Source: CAYORM01 sp964406375 (lineage in GTDB: Bacteria; Pseudomonadota; Alphaproteobacteria; DSM-16000; Inquilinaceae). Taken from it: a stretch of DNA of 64,000 nucleotides. The position numbers and the translations under genes are program-made. Location: positions 1-64,000 of the forward strand of contig CAYORM010000009.1 of assembly GCA_964406375.1 (NCBI GenBank). Reading direction: 5' to 3'. Within the stretch, counting starts at the first letter, position 1; each line of letters opens with the position of its first letter. Below are positions 51,045 through 59,070 of this stretch, piece after piece. The notes beneath the pieces are model-generated. The model had not been told where the DNA came from. It saw nothing but the letters and a program-made list of their open reading frames with translations, and ran no database searches.

Positions 51045-51985
51045 GTGAGACCCATCAGGCTGCGGGCGAAGCTCCGGGCGTCGAAAGGTCTCAGATCGTC
51101 AATCCCCTCGCCGACGCCGATGGCGTGCACCGGCAGGCCGAAGCGTTCGGCCAGCGCCACCAGCACGCCGCCACGCGCCGATCCGTCGAGCTTGGTGACG
51201 ACGAGGCCGTTGACCGCGACCATCTCGCGGAAGGTCTCGACCTGGGCATGGGCGTTCTGGCCGGTGGTCGCGTCGAGCACCAGGATCACGCTGTGCGGCG
51301 CCGTCGGATCCTGCTTCTTCAGCACCCGGACGATCTTGGCCAGCTCGGCCATCAGATTGTCCTTGTTGTGCAGGCGACCGGCCGTGTCGATCGCCAGCAC
51401 CTCGGTGCCGGTGGCCCGGGCCCGGGCCAGCGCGTCGAAGGCGAGGCCGGCGGCATCCGAACCGGAAGGGGCGGTGAGAACCGGGCAGCCCGACCGATCG
51501 CCCCAGACCTTGAGCTGCTCGACCGCCGCGGCGCGGAAGGTGTCGCCGGCGGCGATCATCACTGAGCGGCCCTCGTCGCGCCATTGATGGGCGAGCTTGC
51601 CAATCGTCGTCGTCTTGCCGGTGCCGTTGACGCCGACGACCAGCACGACATGCGGTCGCCTGTCGGGGTCCAGCGTCAGCGGCACCGCCACCGGCTCGAG
51701 AATTGTCGCCACCTGGGCCGCGAGGGTCTCGCGCACCTCCTCGGGGCTGACATCCTTGCCGAACCGGTTGCGCCCCAGCGTCTCGGCCAGCCGGGCCGCC
51801 GTCGCCGGTCCGAGATCGGCCTGGATGAGCAGTTCCTCCAGCTCCTCCAGCGTCAGATGGTCGAGCTTGCGCTTGGTGAAGATGCTCGTGATGCCGTCGG
51901 TCAGCTTGCTCGACGACTTGGCGAGCCCGTCCTTCAGGCGCGCGAACCAGCCCTTCTTCGGGGCGTCCTGTGCTTCTTCGGTCAT
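51041..51985 (-). CDS. ftsY: signal recognition particle receptor FtsY
   Basis: 314 residues, GTPase that docks SRP-ribosome complexes at the inner membrane. The acidic A domain is essentially absent. The N domain (about 20-95; SSKLTDGITSIFTKRKLDHLTLEELEELLIQADLG) leads into the G domain with G1 GVNGTGKTTTIGKLAH, G2/G3 DTFRAAAVEQLK and DTAGRLHNKDNLM, and the TKLDGSARGG specificity motif. The partner SRP protein Ffh is encoded at 61.3 kb. ATG 51985. It overlaps amn by 4 bp and lies 80 bp after dapF, a common alphaproteobacterial neighbour. Confidence 0.95.
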   Translation of the reverse strand: MTEEAQDAPKKGWFARLKDGLAKSSSKLTDGITSIFTKRKLDHLTLEELEELLIQADLGPATAARLAETLGRNRFGKDVSPEEVRETLAAQVATILEPVAVPLTLDPDRRPHVVLVVGVNGTGKTTTIGKLAHQWRDEGRSVMIAAGDTFRAAAVEQLKVWGDRSGCPVLTAPSGSDAAGLAFDALARARATGTEVLAIDTAGRLHNKDNLMAELAKIVRVLKKQDPTAPHSVILVLDATTGQNAHAQVETFREMVAVNGLVVTKLDGSARGGVLVALAERFGLPVHAIGVGEGIDDLRPFDARSFARSLMGLT

Positions 51986-52065
51986 GCCCCTTCCTACACC
52001 CCGGGCTCAAAATCCGTAAGGCGGCGCAGGCGCAGCGCCCGACCGCCCACGGCCGGGGCGAGCCG

Positions 52066-52893
52066 TCAGCCCAGGGGCAGGCACCCCTCGAAGCTCGTCT
52101 CGGCCGCGCCGGTCATCACCACATGGGCATCCGACTCGCGCCATTCGAGCGCCAGCTCGCCACCATCGAGCCGGATCGCCATCCGCCTGTCGGCGAGGCC
52201 CCGCCTGACCGCGGCGACAGCGGCGGCACAGGCGCCCGACCCGCAGGCGAGGGTGATGCCGACCCCGCGCTCCCAGACACGCAGCCGCAGCCGGCCCCGA
52301 TCGACCACCTCGACGATCTCGACATTGGTCCGGGCCGGGAAGAGTGGATGGTGCTCGATCTTCGGGCCGACGGCCGCGAGATCGACGGCTTCCGCCTGCG
52401 GCACGAAGAAGACGACGTGCGGGTTGCCCATCGAGACCGCGGCCGGGTCGGCGAGCCCATCCACCGCGATCGGCAGATGCAGCGTGTCGAGCTCGCGGGC
52501 GAGCGGGATGTCCGCCCAGCCGAGGCGCGGCTGGCCCATATCCACCGCAACCAGGCCGTCCGCCGCTCGCCAGCAGGGCAACAATCCGGCACGGGTCTCG
52601 ACCGTGACGGCATCGCGGCCGCTCTCGTGCATTGCCAGCGCAGCGACGCAGCGCGTGCCGTTGCCGCAGGCCTCGGATTCGCTGCCATCAGCATTGAGGA
52701 TGCGCATGAAGAGATCGGCCTCACGCTGCCGCGGTGGTTCGATCACGAGGAGCTGATCGAAGCCGACGCCGCGATGGCGGTCGGCGATCCGCATCGCCAG
52801 CGCCGGAGGGATCCTGACCGGCCGCTCCCGCGCATCGACGACGACGAAATCATTGCCGATGCCATGCATCTTCCGGAAGGGCAGGTGGTTCAT
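52066..52893 (-). CDS. dapF: diaminopimelate epimerase
   Basis: 275 residues, converts LL- to meso-diaminopimelate for lysine and peptidoglycan. Both catalytic Cys are visible: EACGNGTRCVAALA (about residue 75) and ACGSGACAAAVAAV (about 220). The N-terminus MHGIGNDFVVVD is diagnostic, as are MGNPHVVFF and DQLLVIEPP. ATG 52893 is chosen because it places MNHLPFRKMHGIGNDF at the normal distance; an upstream ATG would add 23 polar residues. The 186-bp interval to the divergent unknown gene contains no recognisable element. Confidence 0.94.
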   Translation of the reverse strand: MNHLPFRKMHGIGNDFVVVDARERPVRIPPALAMRIADRHRGVGFDQLLVIEPPRQREADLFMRILNADGSESEACGNGTRCVAALAMHESGRDAVTVETRAGLLPCWRAADGLVAVDMGQPRLGWADIPLARELDTLHLPIAVDGLADPAAVSMGNPHVVFFVPQAEAVDLAAVGPKIEHHPLFPARTNVEIVEVVDRGRLRLRVWERGVGITLACGSGACAAAVAAVRRGLADRRMAIRLDGGELALEWRESDAHVVMTGAAETSFEGCLPLG

Positions 52894-53079
52894 CGCGTGC
52901 CTCTCAAGCTCGCGCGGAATGTCGCGGCGCGGGCGCTCCGGCGCAAGCCGCGGGTCATGCAACCGCGGCGAGGCTCCCCTTCACCGGCCGCCCCATGCGC
53001 CGATCCACCGCGGCCCGACCGACCATGAGGCGCGTGATTCGGGCTTGCCGCCACCGGCCCCGTCGGGCGACATCGCGCC

Positions 53080-53847
53080 ATGCATGCGCCCACCGATAGC
53101 GGCGTTCCGGCCGGTCGCCACGGCGTCGGCCTCTCCGAAGGCGATGTCGCCGCGGTCGATGTCCTCGGCCGCGACTATGACAGGATCCTGCTCGTCGCCA
53201 ACAACCCGATCCTCGGCGACGGGCTGTTCGAGCGACTGGCGATCGGCGACCGCGACCTCGTCATCCAATTCAACGCCTGCCTGCATTTCGACCGGCTGCG
53301 GCAGCGACCCGGCCATCGCGCCTATGCGGTCAACCGCACGATTATCGAGCAGCCCGGCTTTCTGGATGGCGACCGGCCGATCCACCCGTTCGACGAGCGC
53401 CCGGGCGCGGCGATGATCTTCGTCACCGGCCAGCCGCCGGCGCCCGACGGCGTCGTCGGCCGCTGGCTCGAGGCGCGGCGGGACCGGCTGACCGTCATCG
53501 TGCCGACGCCCGGCCGGGGGCGGGACGAGGTGCCGGACTATCCGGCAGACAAGCGGCCCTCGACCGGTTTTGCCATGCTGCTCCTGCTGCGCTGGGCCAG
53601 GCGGCTGCAGGCCGTGGACGGACGTCCGCCCGTTCCCCTCATCCTCGTCGGTTTCACCGCGCGGGGCATTCCGATGCATGGCTGGGCGTATGAGCGCCGC
53701 TGGCTCGACGCCCATCCGGAGATCGAGCGCCGGCACGATCCCTGGCGCCTGCCGAAGACGCTGTGGTGGACCCTCGCCGGCAAGAAGCTGCAGAAGTTCC
53801 GCCGCCGGGTCGGCGGCTCCGCCGGACTGCCGATCGGGCGGATCTGA
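53080..53847 (+). CDS. uncharacterised protein, possible sialyltransferase-like fold
   Basis: 255 residues, not recognised with confidence. The segment RILLVANNPILGDGLFERLAIGDRDLVIQFN resembles the N-terminal sugar-nucleotide motif of GT29-like bacterial proteins (a hydrophobic strand, Asn-Pro/Gly turn, then D-x-VI-x-FN). Further on are RAYAVNRTIIEQPGFL, GFAMLLLLRWARRLQ, PLILVGFTARG and HGWAYERRWLDAHPEIERRH, the last with clustered charged residues. No signal peptide is seen. It is divergent from dapF and convergent with the UPF0262 gene, so context says nothing about function. Confidence 0.6.
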   Translation: MHAPTDSGVPAGRHGVGLSEGDVAAVDVLGRDYDRILLVANNPILGDGLFERLAIGDRDLVIQFNACLHFDRLRQRPGHRAYAVNRTIIEQPGFLDGDRPIHPFDERPGAAMIFVTGQPPAPDGVVGRWLEARRDRLTVIVPTPGRGRDEVPDYPADKRPSTGFAMLLLLRWARRLQAVDGRPPVPLILVGFTARGIPMHGWAYERRWLDAHPEIERRHDPWRLPKTLWWTLAGKKLQKFRRRVGGSAGLPIGRI

Positions 53848-53857
53848 GGGGCGGCGG

Positions 53858-54340
53858 TCAGCCGCGGCTCGTCAGGGCGCAGAGCAGGGTGAACAGGCGC
53901 CGCGCCGTCGGATGATCGATCTCGGCATGGCCCGCCACCCGTTCGCGTAGCAGATCGGCCCCTTCGTCGTGCAGGCCGCGGCGCCCCATGTCCAGCGTCT
54001 CGATCCGGCCCGGCGCGGCGCTGCGGATCGCCTCGTAATAGCTGTCACAGACCGTCAGATAGTCGCGCACCAGCCGCCGGAACGGGACGGTGCCGAGATG
54101 AAAGCTGCCGAGCGGCTGCGCATCCTGTGCCTGCAGGTCGAAGAGAAGGCGCGCCGGGGCCGGTCGCAGATGCAGCCGATAGGGGCCAGGCGGTCCGGTG
54201 ATCAGCCGGAAATGATTGTCCGCGATCAGGTCGTGTACCGCCACCTGCCGTTCATGCGCCGCCTCCGGTGAACGCGGTGCGGCGATCCGGCCGTCGAGGG
54301 TGACCTGAATCAGCCGGTGGCGCGGGTCGCGCACCGTCAT
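53858..54340 (-). CDS. UPF0262 family protein
   Basis: 160 residues matching UPF0262, a small family found mainly in Alphaproteobacteria next to hisD. Recognisable segments are HERQVAVHDLIADNHF, YRLHLRPAPARLLFDLQ, LGSFHLGTVPFRRLVRDYLTVCDSYYEAIRSA and the helical HDEGADLLRERVAGHAEIDHPTARRLFTLLCAL. Function is unknown. It lies 12 bp after hisD as the last gene of the murA-DUF2948-hisG-hisD run. Confidence 0.88.
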   Translation of the reverse strand: MTVRDPRHRLIQVTLDGRIAAPRSPEAAHERQVAVHDLIADNHFRLITGPPGPYRLHLRPAPARLLFDLQAQDAQPLGSFHLGTVPFRRLVRDYLTVCDSYYEAIRSAAPGRIETLDMGRRGLHDEGADLLRERVAGHAEIDHPTARRLFTLLCALTSRG

Positions 54341-54352
54341 GCCGCACCCGGG

Positions 54353-55639
54353 TCAGGCGGGCAGGCGGCGGGCGATCGACAGGGCATGCGCCTCGAGCCC
54401 CTCCGCGCGTGCGAGAGCGATCGCCGCCGGGCCGATCGCGGCGAGCGCGCCGGGCGGGCAATCGACATAGGTCGTGCGCTTGAGGAAGTCGAAGACCGAA
54501 AGACCGCTCGAGAACCGCGCACTGCGTGCCGTGGGCAGCACGTGATTGGGGCCGGCGACATAGTCGCCGACCGCCTCCGGTGCATGACGGCCGAGGAAGG
54601 CCGCGCCGGCGTGGCGGATGCGGGCGAAGATCGCGTGCGGATCGGCGACGGCGAGTTCCAGATGCTCCGGCGCGATGCGGTCGACCAGCGGCGGCGCTTC
54701 GGAGGCGAGCGAGCCGACCAGGATGATCGCGCCATGGTCGCGCCAGGAGGCGCCGGCGATCGCGGCGCGCGGCAGAGTCGCGAGATGGCGGTCGACCGCG
54801 GCGGCCACCGCATCGGCGAAGCCGGCATCGTCGCAGATCAGCACCGCCTGGGCGTCGGCGTCGTGCTCGGCCTGCGACAGGAGGTCCATCGCGGTGTCGG
54901 CCGGATCATTCGCCGCATCGGCGACAATGAGGATCTCCGAGGGGCCGGCGATCATGTCGATCCCGACCGTGCCGAAGACCTGGCGCTTGGCCTCCGCGAC
55001 ATAGGCGTTGCCAGGGCCGACGATCTTGTCGACCGGGGCGATCGTCGCCGTGCCATAGGCGAGCGCGGCGACGGCCTGCGCGCCGCCGATCCGCCAGATC
55101 TCGTCGATTCCGGCCCGCCGGGCCGCCGCCAGTACCAGCGGGTTGAGGTGACCTTCCGGCGCCGGTACCGCCATCGCGATCCGCTGCACGCCGGCGACGC
55201 GCGCGGGCAGGGCGTTCATCAGCACCGAGCTCGGATAACTCGCGAGCCCGCCGGGGACATAAAGGCCGACCGCATCGATCGCGGTCCAGCGGATGCCGAG
55301 GCCGACACCCTCCGGATCCGTATGGGCGAGATCGGCCGGGCGCTGCAGCGCATGGAACGCCTCGATCCGCCGGGCCGCGAGGTCGAGCGCCACAAGAAGA
55401 GCAGGATCGACTTGCCGCTCGGCCTCCTCGACCTCCTCCGCCGTGACGCGCAGCGGCGCGCGATGCCGGTCGAAGCGCCAGGTCAGCCGTTCGAGCGCCG
55501 CATCGCCGTCGCGGCGGACCTCGGCGAGGATGTCAGAGACCGCGGCCGCAACATCGGCCTCGGCACCGCGGCGTCGGCCGACGAAGGCGGCGAAGGCGGC
55601 CTCGAAGCCGGGATCACGCGTGTCGAGCCTGATGGCCAT
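54353..55639 (-). CDS. hisD: histidinol dehydrogenase
   Basis: 428 residues. Performs the two final oxidations of histidine synthesis using Zn2+ and NAD+. Visible: GLYVPGGLASYPSSVLMNALPA, IWRIGGAQAVAALAYGT, KIVGPGNAYVAEAKRQVFGTVGIDMIAGPSEIL, the Zn/catalytic site LLSQAEHDADAQA and the Glu-His pair in RIAPEHLELA, plus AGPNHVLPT. ATG 55639 is chosen (GAGG 6 nt upstream), overlapping hisG by 26 bp; four further residues would be added by a start at 55651. Confidence 0.95.
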   Translation of the reverse strand: MAIRLDTRDPGFEAAFAAFVGRRRGAEADVAAAVSDILAEVRRDGDAALERLTWRFDRHRAPLRVTAEEVEEAERQVDPALLVALDLAARRIEAFHALQRPADLAHTDPEGVGLGIRWTAIDAVGLYVPGGLASYPSSVLMNALPARVAGVQRIAMAVPAPEGHLNPLVLAAARRAGIDEIWRIGGAQAVAALAYGTATIAPVDKIVGPGNAYVAEAKRQVFGTVGIDMIAGPSEILIVADAANDPADTAMDLLSQAEHDADAQAVLICDDAGFADAVAAAVDRHLATLPRAAIAGASWRDHGAIILVGSLASEAPPLVDRIAPEHLELAVADPHAIFARIRHAGAAFLGRHAPEAVGDYVAGPNHVLPTARSARFSSGLSVFDFLKRTTYVDCPPGALAAIGPAAIALARAEGLEAHALSIARRLPA

Positions 55640-56333
55640 CCACAGCCTCACGGAAACGGTCGAGCCAGTAGGCGACCTCCTCGGGTCGCGTCTTGGCGGC
55701 GGTACGGTTGACGATCAGCCGCGAGGTGATGTCGGCGATGTGCTCGACCTCGCGCAGACCGTTCGCCTTGAGCGTGGCGCCCGAGGAGACGAGGTCGACG
55801 ATGCGGCGGCACAGGCCGAGTCGCGGCGCCAGTTCCATCGCACCGTTCAGCTTGATGCACTCGGCTTGCACGCCGCGCGCCGCGAAATGCCGCCGCGTCA
55901 CCGCGGGGTATTTCGTCGCGACCCGGATATGGCTCCAGCGGCGCGGGTCATCGGTCTCGGCCAGCGCCTCGGGCTCGGCGACGGCGAGGCGGCAGGCGCC
56001 GACCGCGAGATCGAGCGGCGCATAGATCTCGGGATAGTCGAACTCCATCAGCACGTCGTTGCCGGCGATGCCGAGCTGCGCGGCGCCGAAGGCGACGAAG
56101 GTCGCGACGTCGAAGGACCGGACCCGGATCAGCCTGACCTCGGGCCGGTTGGTCGCGAAGGACAGGCCGCGATGGCGCGGATCGTCGAAGGCGGGTTCGG
56201 GCTCCAGCCCCGCGGCCCGCATCAGCGGCCGCACCTCGTCGAGGATCCGGCCCTTCGGGACGGCGATGACCAGCGCGCCGTCCGCCGCTGCCGCTTCCGA
56301 CGCGGTCTGCTGCCCGGCCTCAAGGGGGGTCAT
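55614..56333 (-). CDS. hisG: ATP phosphoribosyltransferase, short form
   Basis: 239 residues, first step of histidine synthesis. VIAVPKGRILDEVRPLMRAAG is the N-terminal signature; LIRVRSFDVATFVAFGAAQLGIAGNDVLME and RRIVDLVSSGATLKANGL are the domain II/PRPP-site features. The length shows it is the short HisG form lacking the C-terminal regulatory domain, which needs HisZ for activity and feedback; no hisZ is in the window. The ATG at 56333 overlaps the DUF2948 stop (ATGA). Confidence 0.94.
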   Translation of the reverse strand: MTPLEAGQQTASEAAAADGALVIAVPKGRILDEVRPLMRAAGLEPEPAFDDPRHRGLSFATNRPEVRLIRVRSFDVATFVAFGAAQLGIAGNDVLMEFDYPEIYAPLDLAVGACRLAVAEPEALAETDDPRRWSHIRVATKYPAVTRRHFAARGVQAECIKLNGAMELAPRLGLCRRIVDLVSSGATLKANGLREVEHIADITSRLIVNRTAAKTRPEEVAYWLDRFREAVDGHQARHA

Positions 56334-56815
56334 GACCGCCCGTCCTCGACCGCGTCGTGGCGCGGTCGCCACAAGGTGGGCCAGGGAAGGCCGCGGTCCT
56401 CCAGCCGGACATCGAGTGCATCGATGACGAGTCTGATCGCCGCGTCGCCCGCGAAGTCGATCGTCAGGATGTCCTTCTTCTCCAGCCGCACCGCCAGGAC
56501 GGAGAGCATCCGTCCGCGCTCGCCCGCCGGGTCGATGCCGCGCCGACGGACGGTGGTGACGGATTCGAAGCGGACGCCGCACAGGGTCCGGCTCCACACC
56601 GTCCGGCCGTCGACCTCGGCGGGGGGGATGTTCCAGCAGAAGCGGTTGACGACCATCACGAAGCGGCGGGCCACCGGCTCCCAGGTCATGTCATGCACCG
56701 GCAGGATGGCGTCCTGGAGCTGGGCCGAGAGGATGGCGAGATCCTCCTCGTCCCGTGCCCTCAGCCGCAGCGGCGTATCCCCGTCGGGTGTCGCGCGCGG
56801 GTCACGCTCCGGCAT
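56330..56815 (-). CDS. DUF2948 family protein
   Basis: 161 residues of an alphaproteobacterial family of unknown function usually between murA and hisG. Conserved-looking stretches: LRLRARDEEDLAILSAQLQDAILPVHDMTW, RRFVMVVNRFCWN, RTLCGVRFESVTTVRRRGID and LSVLAVRLEKKDILTIDFAGDAAIRLVIDAL. It overlaps hisG at its 3' end as ATGA and starts 5 bp after murA, so it is clearly in that operon. A small single-domain protein; no catalytic motif is obvious. Confidence 0.88.
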   Translation of the reverse strand: MPERDPRATPDGDTPLRLRARDEEDLAILSAQLQDAILPVHDMTWEPVARRFVMVVNRFCWNIPPAEVDGRTVWSRTLCGVRFESVTTVRRRGIDPAGERGRMLSVLAVRLEKKDILTIDFAGDAAIRLVIDALDVRLEDRGLPWPTLWRPRHDAVEDGRS

Positions 56816-56820
56816 GGCGC

Positions 56821-58101
56821 TCAGTCCTGCACCCGCTCGACCACGGCACCGACGGCGGCGAGCTTCTCCTCCAGCCGCTCATAGCCGCGGTCGAGATGGT
56901 ACACGCGGTTGAGGACGGTCTCGCCCTGCGCGACCAGCCCCGCGATCACCAGCGACACGCTGGCGCGCAGATCGGTCGCCATCACCGGTGCGCCGGTCAG
57001 TTTCGGCACGCCACGGACCAGCGCCGAAGCGCCGTGGACCGTGATGTTCGCGCCCATGCGCGCCAGCTCCGGCACATGCATGAAGCGGTTCTCGAAGATG
57101 GTTTCGGTGATCATCGCGGCACCCTCGGCCGTCGTCATCAGCCCCATCATCTGCGCTTGCAGGTCGGTCGGGAAGCCGGGATACGGCTCGGTCATCACGT
57201 CGACGCCGAGCAGCGCGCCGGCGCGCGACACCCGGATCCCGTCGGCCGTCGGCTCGATGATGACCCCGCTCTCGCGCAGCAGCTTCGCGGCCGCCTCGAT
57301 CAGCTCGACCCGCGTCCCCACCAGCTCGACCGATCCGCCGGTTGCGGCCACGGCCATCGCATAGGTGCCGGTCTCGATCCGGTCGGGCACGATATGATGG
57401 CGGGCGCCGTGCAGCCGGTCGACGCCCTCGATGCGGATCGTGTCGGTCCCCGCGCCCGAGATCCGGGCGCCCATGGCGATGAGGCAGGTGGCGAGATCGA
57501 CGATCTCCGGCTCGCGGGCGGCGTTGACCAGCACCGTCTCGCCGCGGGCGAGGGTGGCGGCCATCATGACGTTCTCGGTGGCCCCCACCGAGACCTTGGG
57601 AAAGACGATGCGCGCGCCGGTCAGCCCGCGCGGCGCCCGCGCCTCGATATAGCCCTCCACCACCGTGGTCTCGGCGCCGAGGGCCTCGAGCCCCATCACG
57701 TGTAGATCCACCGGCCGGGTGCCGATGGCGCAGCCGCCGGGCAGCGATACCCGGGCCTGCCCCTCGCGAGCCACCAGCGGGCCGAGCACCAGGACGCTCG
57801 CCCGCATCTTGCGCACGATGTCGTAGGGGGCGGTGGTGCTGGTGATGCGCCGCGCCGTCAGCGTCGTGGTCATGCCCGCGCCGGCGCCGCCATTGCTGCC
57901 GTCGACGACGATGTCGACGCCGTGTTGGGCCAGCAGGCTCGCCAGCGTGGTGATGTCGGCGAGATGCGGCAGGTTGGTCAGCGTCAGCGGCTCGTCGGTG
58001 AGCAGGCTCGCGACCATCAGCGGCAGCGCCGCGTTCTTGGCGCCGCTGATTCGGATCTGACCGCTGAGAGGGCGGCCGCCGCGGATACGGATCTTGTCCA
58101 T
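56821..58101 (-). CDS. murA: UDP-N-acetylglucosamine 1-carboxyvinyltransferase
   Basis: 426 residues, first committed step of peptidoglycan synthesis (enolpyruvyl transfer to UDP-GlcNAc). ISGAKNAALPLMVASLLT with the essential Lys, the PEP-reacting Cys in SLPGGCAIGTRPVDLHVMGLEALGA (fosfomycin-sensitive Cys form), PTADGIRV, TEPYPGFPTDLQAQMMGLMTTAEG and the GERLEEKLAAVGA end are all present. First gene of the run murA-DUF2948-hisG-hisD-UPF0262. ATG 58101. dcd lies 38 bp upstream on the same strand. Confidence 0.96.
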   Translation of the reverse strand: MDKIRIRGGRPLSGQIRISGAKNAALPLMVASLLTDEPLTLTNLPHLADITTLASLLAQHGVDIVVDGSNGGAGAGMTTTLTARRITSTTAPYDIVRKMRASVLVLGPLVAREGQARVSLPGGCAIGTRPVDLHVMGLEALGAETTVVEGYIEARAPRGLTGARIVFPKVSVGATENVMMAATLARGETVLVNAAREPEIVDLATCLIAMGARISGAGTDTIRIEGVDRLHGARHHIVPDRIETGTYAMAVAATGGSVELVGTRVELIEAAAKLLRESGVIIEPTADGIRVSRAGALLGVDVMTEPYPGFPTDLQAQMMGLMTTAEGAAMITETIFENRFMHVPELARMGANITVHGASALVRGVPKLTGAPVMATDLRASVSLVIAGLVAQGETVLNRVYHLDRGYERLEEKLAAVGAVVERVQD

Positions 58102-58139
58102 CGGGTCTGGGTCCGGCGTTCGGCTGAGGGGCGGGCGGC

Positions 58140-58694
58140 CTAGAGCTTGGGCAGGGTCACGCCGGTCTGCCGCATGTATTTGCCGGCGCGGTCGGCATAG
58201 GAGACCTCACAAGGGCGGTCACCCTTGAGGAAGAGGAACTGGCATGCCCCCTCATGGGCGTAGATCTTCGCCGGCAGCGGCGTGGTGTTCGAGAACTCGA
58301 GCGTCACATGCCCTTCCCATTCCGGTTCGAGCGGCGTGACGTTCACGATGATCCCGCAGCGGGCATAGGTCGATTTGCCGAGGCAGATGACCAGCACGTC
58401 GCGCGGGATGCGGAAATACTCCACCGTCCGGGCAAGGGCGAAGGAGTTAGGCGGGATGATGCAGACCGGCCCCTTTCGTTCCACGAAGCTCTGCGAGGAG
58501 AAGTTCTTCGGGTCGACGAGGGCGTTGTCGACATTGGTGAAGATCAGGAAATCGTCGGAGACCCGTGCATCGTAGCCATAGCTCGACAGCCCGTAGGAGA
58601 TCGTGCCCTCGCGATGCTGGCGCTCGACGAAGGGCTCGATCATCCGATCCGCAAGCGCCCGCTCGCGGATCCAGCTATCGGACATGATCGTCAT
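58140..58694 (-). CDS. dcd: dCTP deaminase
   Basis: 184 residues, deaminates dCTP to dUTP for thymidylate supply. SWIRERALADRMIEPF, GLSSYGYDARVSDDF, the active-site region CLGKSTYARCGIIVNVTPLEPEWEG and the catalytic Glu in HVTLEFSNTTPLPAKIY are diagnostic; the C-terminus is KYMRQTGVTLPKL. ATG 58694 is preferred over 58685 because it overlaps the upstream small-gene stop as ATGA and has AGGAAGG about 9 nt upstream. Located between that small gene and murA. Confidence 0.95.
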   Translation of the reverse strand: MTIMSDSWIRERALADRMIEPFVERQHREGTISYGLSSYGYDARVSDDFLIFTNVDNALVDPKNFSSQSFVERKGPVCIIPPNSFALARTVEYFRIPRDVLVICLGKSTYARCGIIVNVTPLEPEWEGHVTLEFSNTTPLPAKIYAHEGACQFLFLKGDRPCEVSYADRAGKYMRQTGVTLPKL

Positions 58695-58906
58695 CCGCCA
58701 CCGCCTTCCTCGCCCGGCCGCACGCCCGCCGGGCCACTCGCATCCGGCCGCCCGCCCGTCGCAGGCGGCGTCCCCGTCATCGCGGCCCGCCGGGCGCGCG
58801 CCTGCGCCTTGCGCTTGAGCAGGTTCTCCCTGAGCGCTGCCGCCTCGCGGCTGCGTCGCCGCTCCGCCTCGCTGCGACGATCCGCGGTATCCGGGGGTTC
58901 GACCAT
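58691..58906 (-). CDS. small basic protein coupled to dcd
   Basis: 71 residues. A charged helical N-terminal half, SEAERRRSREAAALRENLLK followed by RKAQARARR, then a Gly/Pro/Ala-rich tail. Short proteins with this RENLLKRKAQARAR-type helix are annotated in other Alphaproteobacteria next to cell-envelope genes. The ATGA overlap with dcd supports it as a real translated gene. No function is known to me. ATG at 58906. The helix is Arg-rich and could bind nucleic acid or a partner protein; that is speculation. Confidence 0.6.
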   Translation of the reverse strand: MVEPPDTADRRSEAERRRSREAAALRENLLKRKAQARARRAAMTGTPPATGGRPDASGPAGVRPGEEGGGG

Positions 58907-59070
58907 GGCCGACCTGCATGGCAGAACGTGCCGGCGGGTGCAACCGCGCGGCGCGCAGGCGAGACCGGCCGACGCAGCGTCCCCCGCGCATCCCCGGCCG
59001 GCGCCGGGGCCGCCATGGTTTCCTCGGCGGGGCCCGGGGGCTATATCGGGGCCGCTCCCGGGGACCCGCC

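Noticed and set aside
58907..59070. In-frame extension upstream of tsaD
   Set aside because: The extra 51 codons are Arg/Gly/Ala-rich, do not match TsaD N-termini, and fall in the divergent promoter region.
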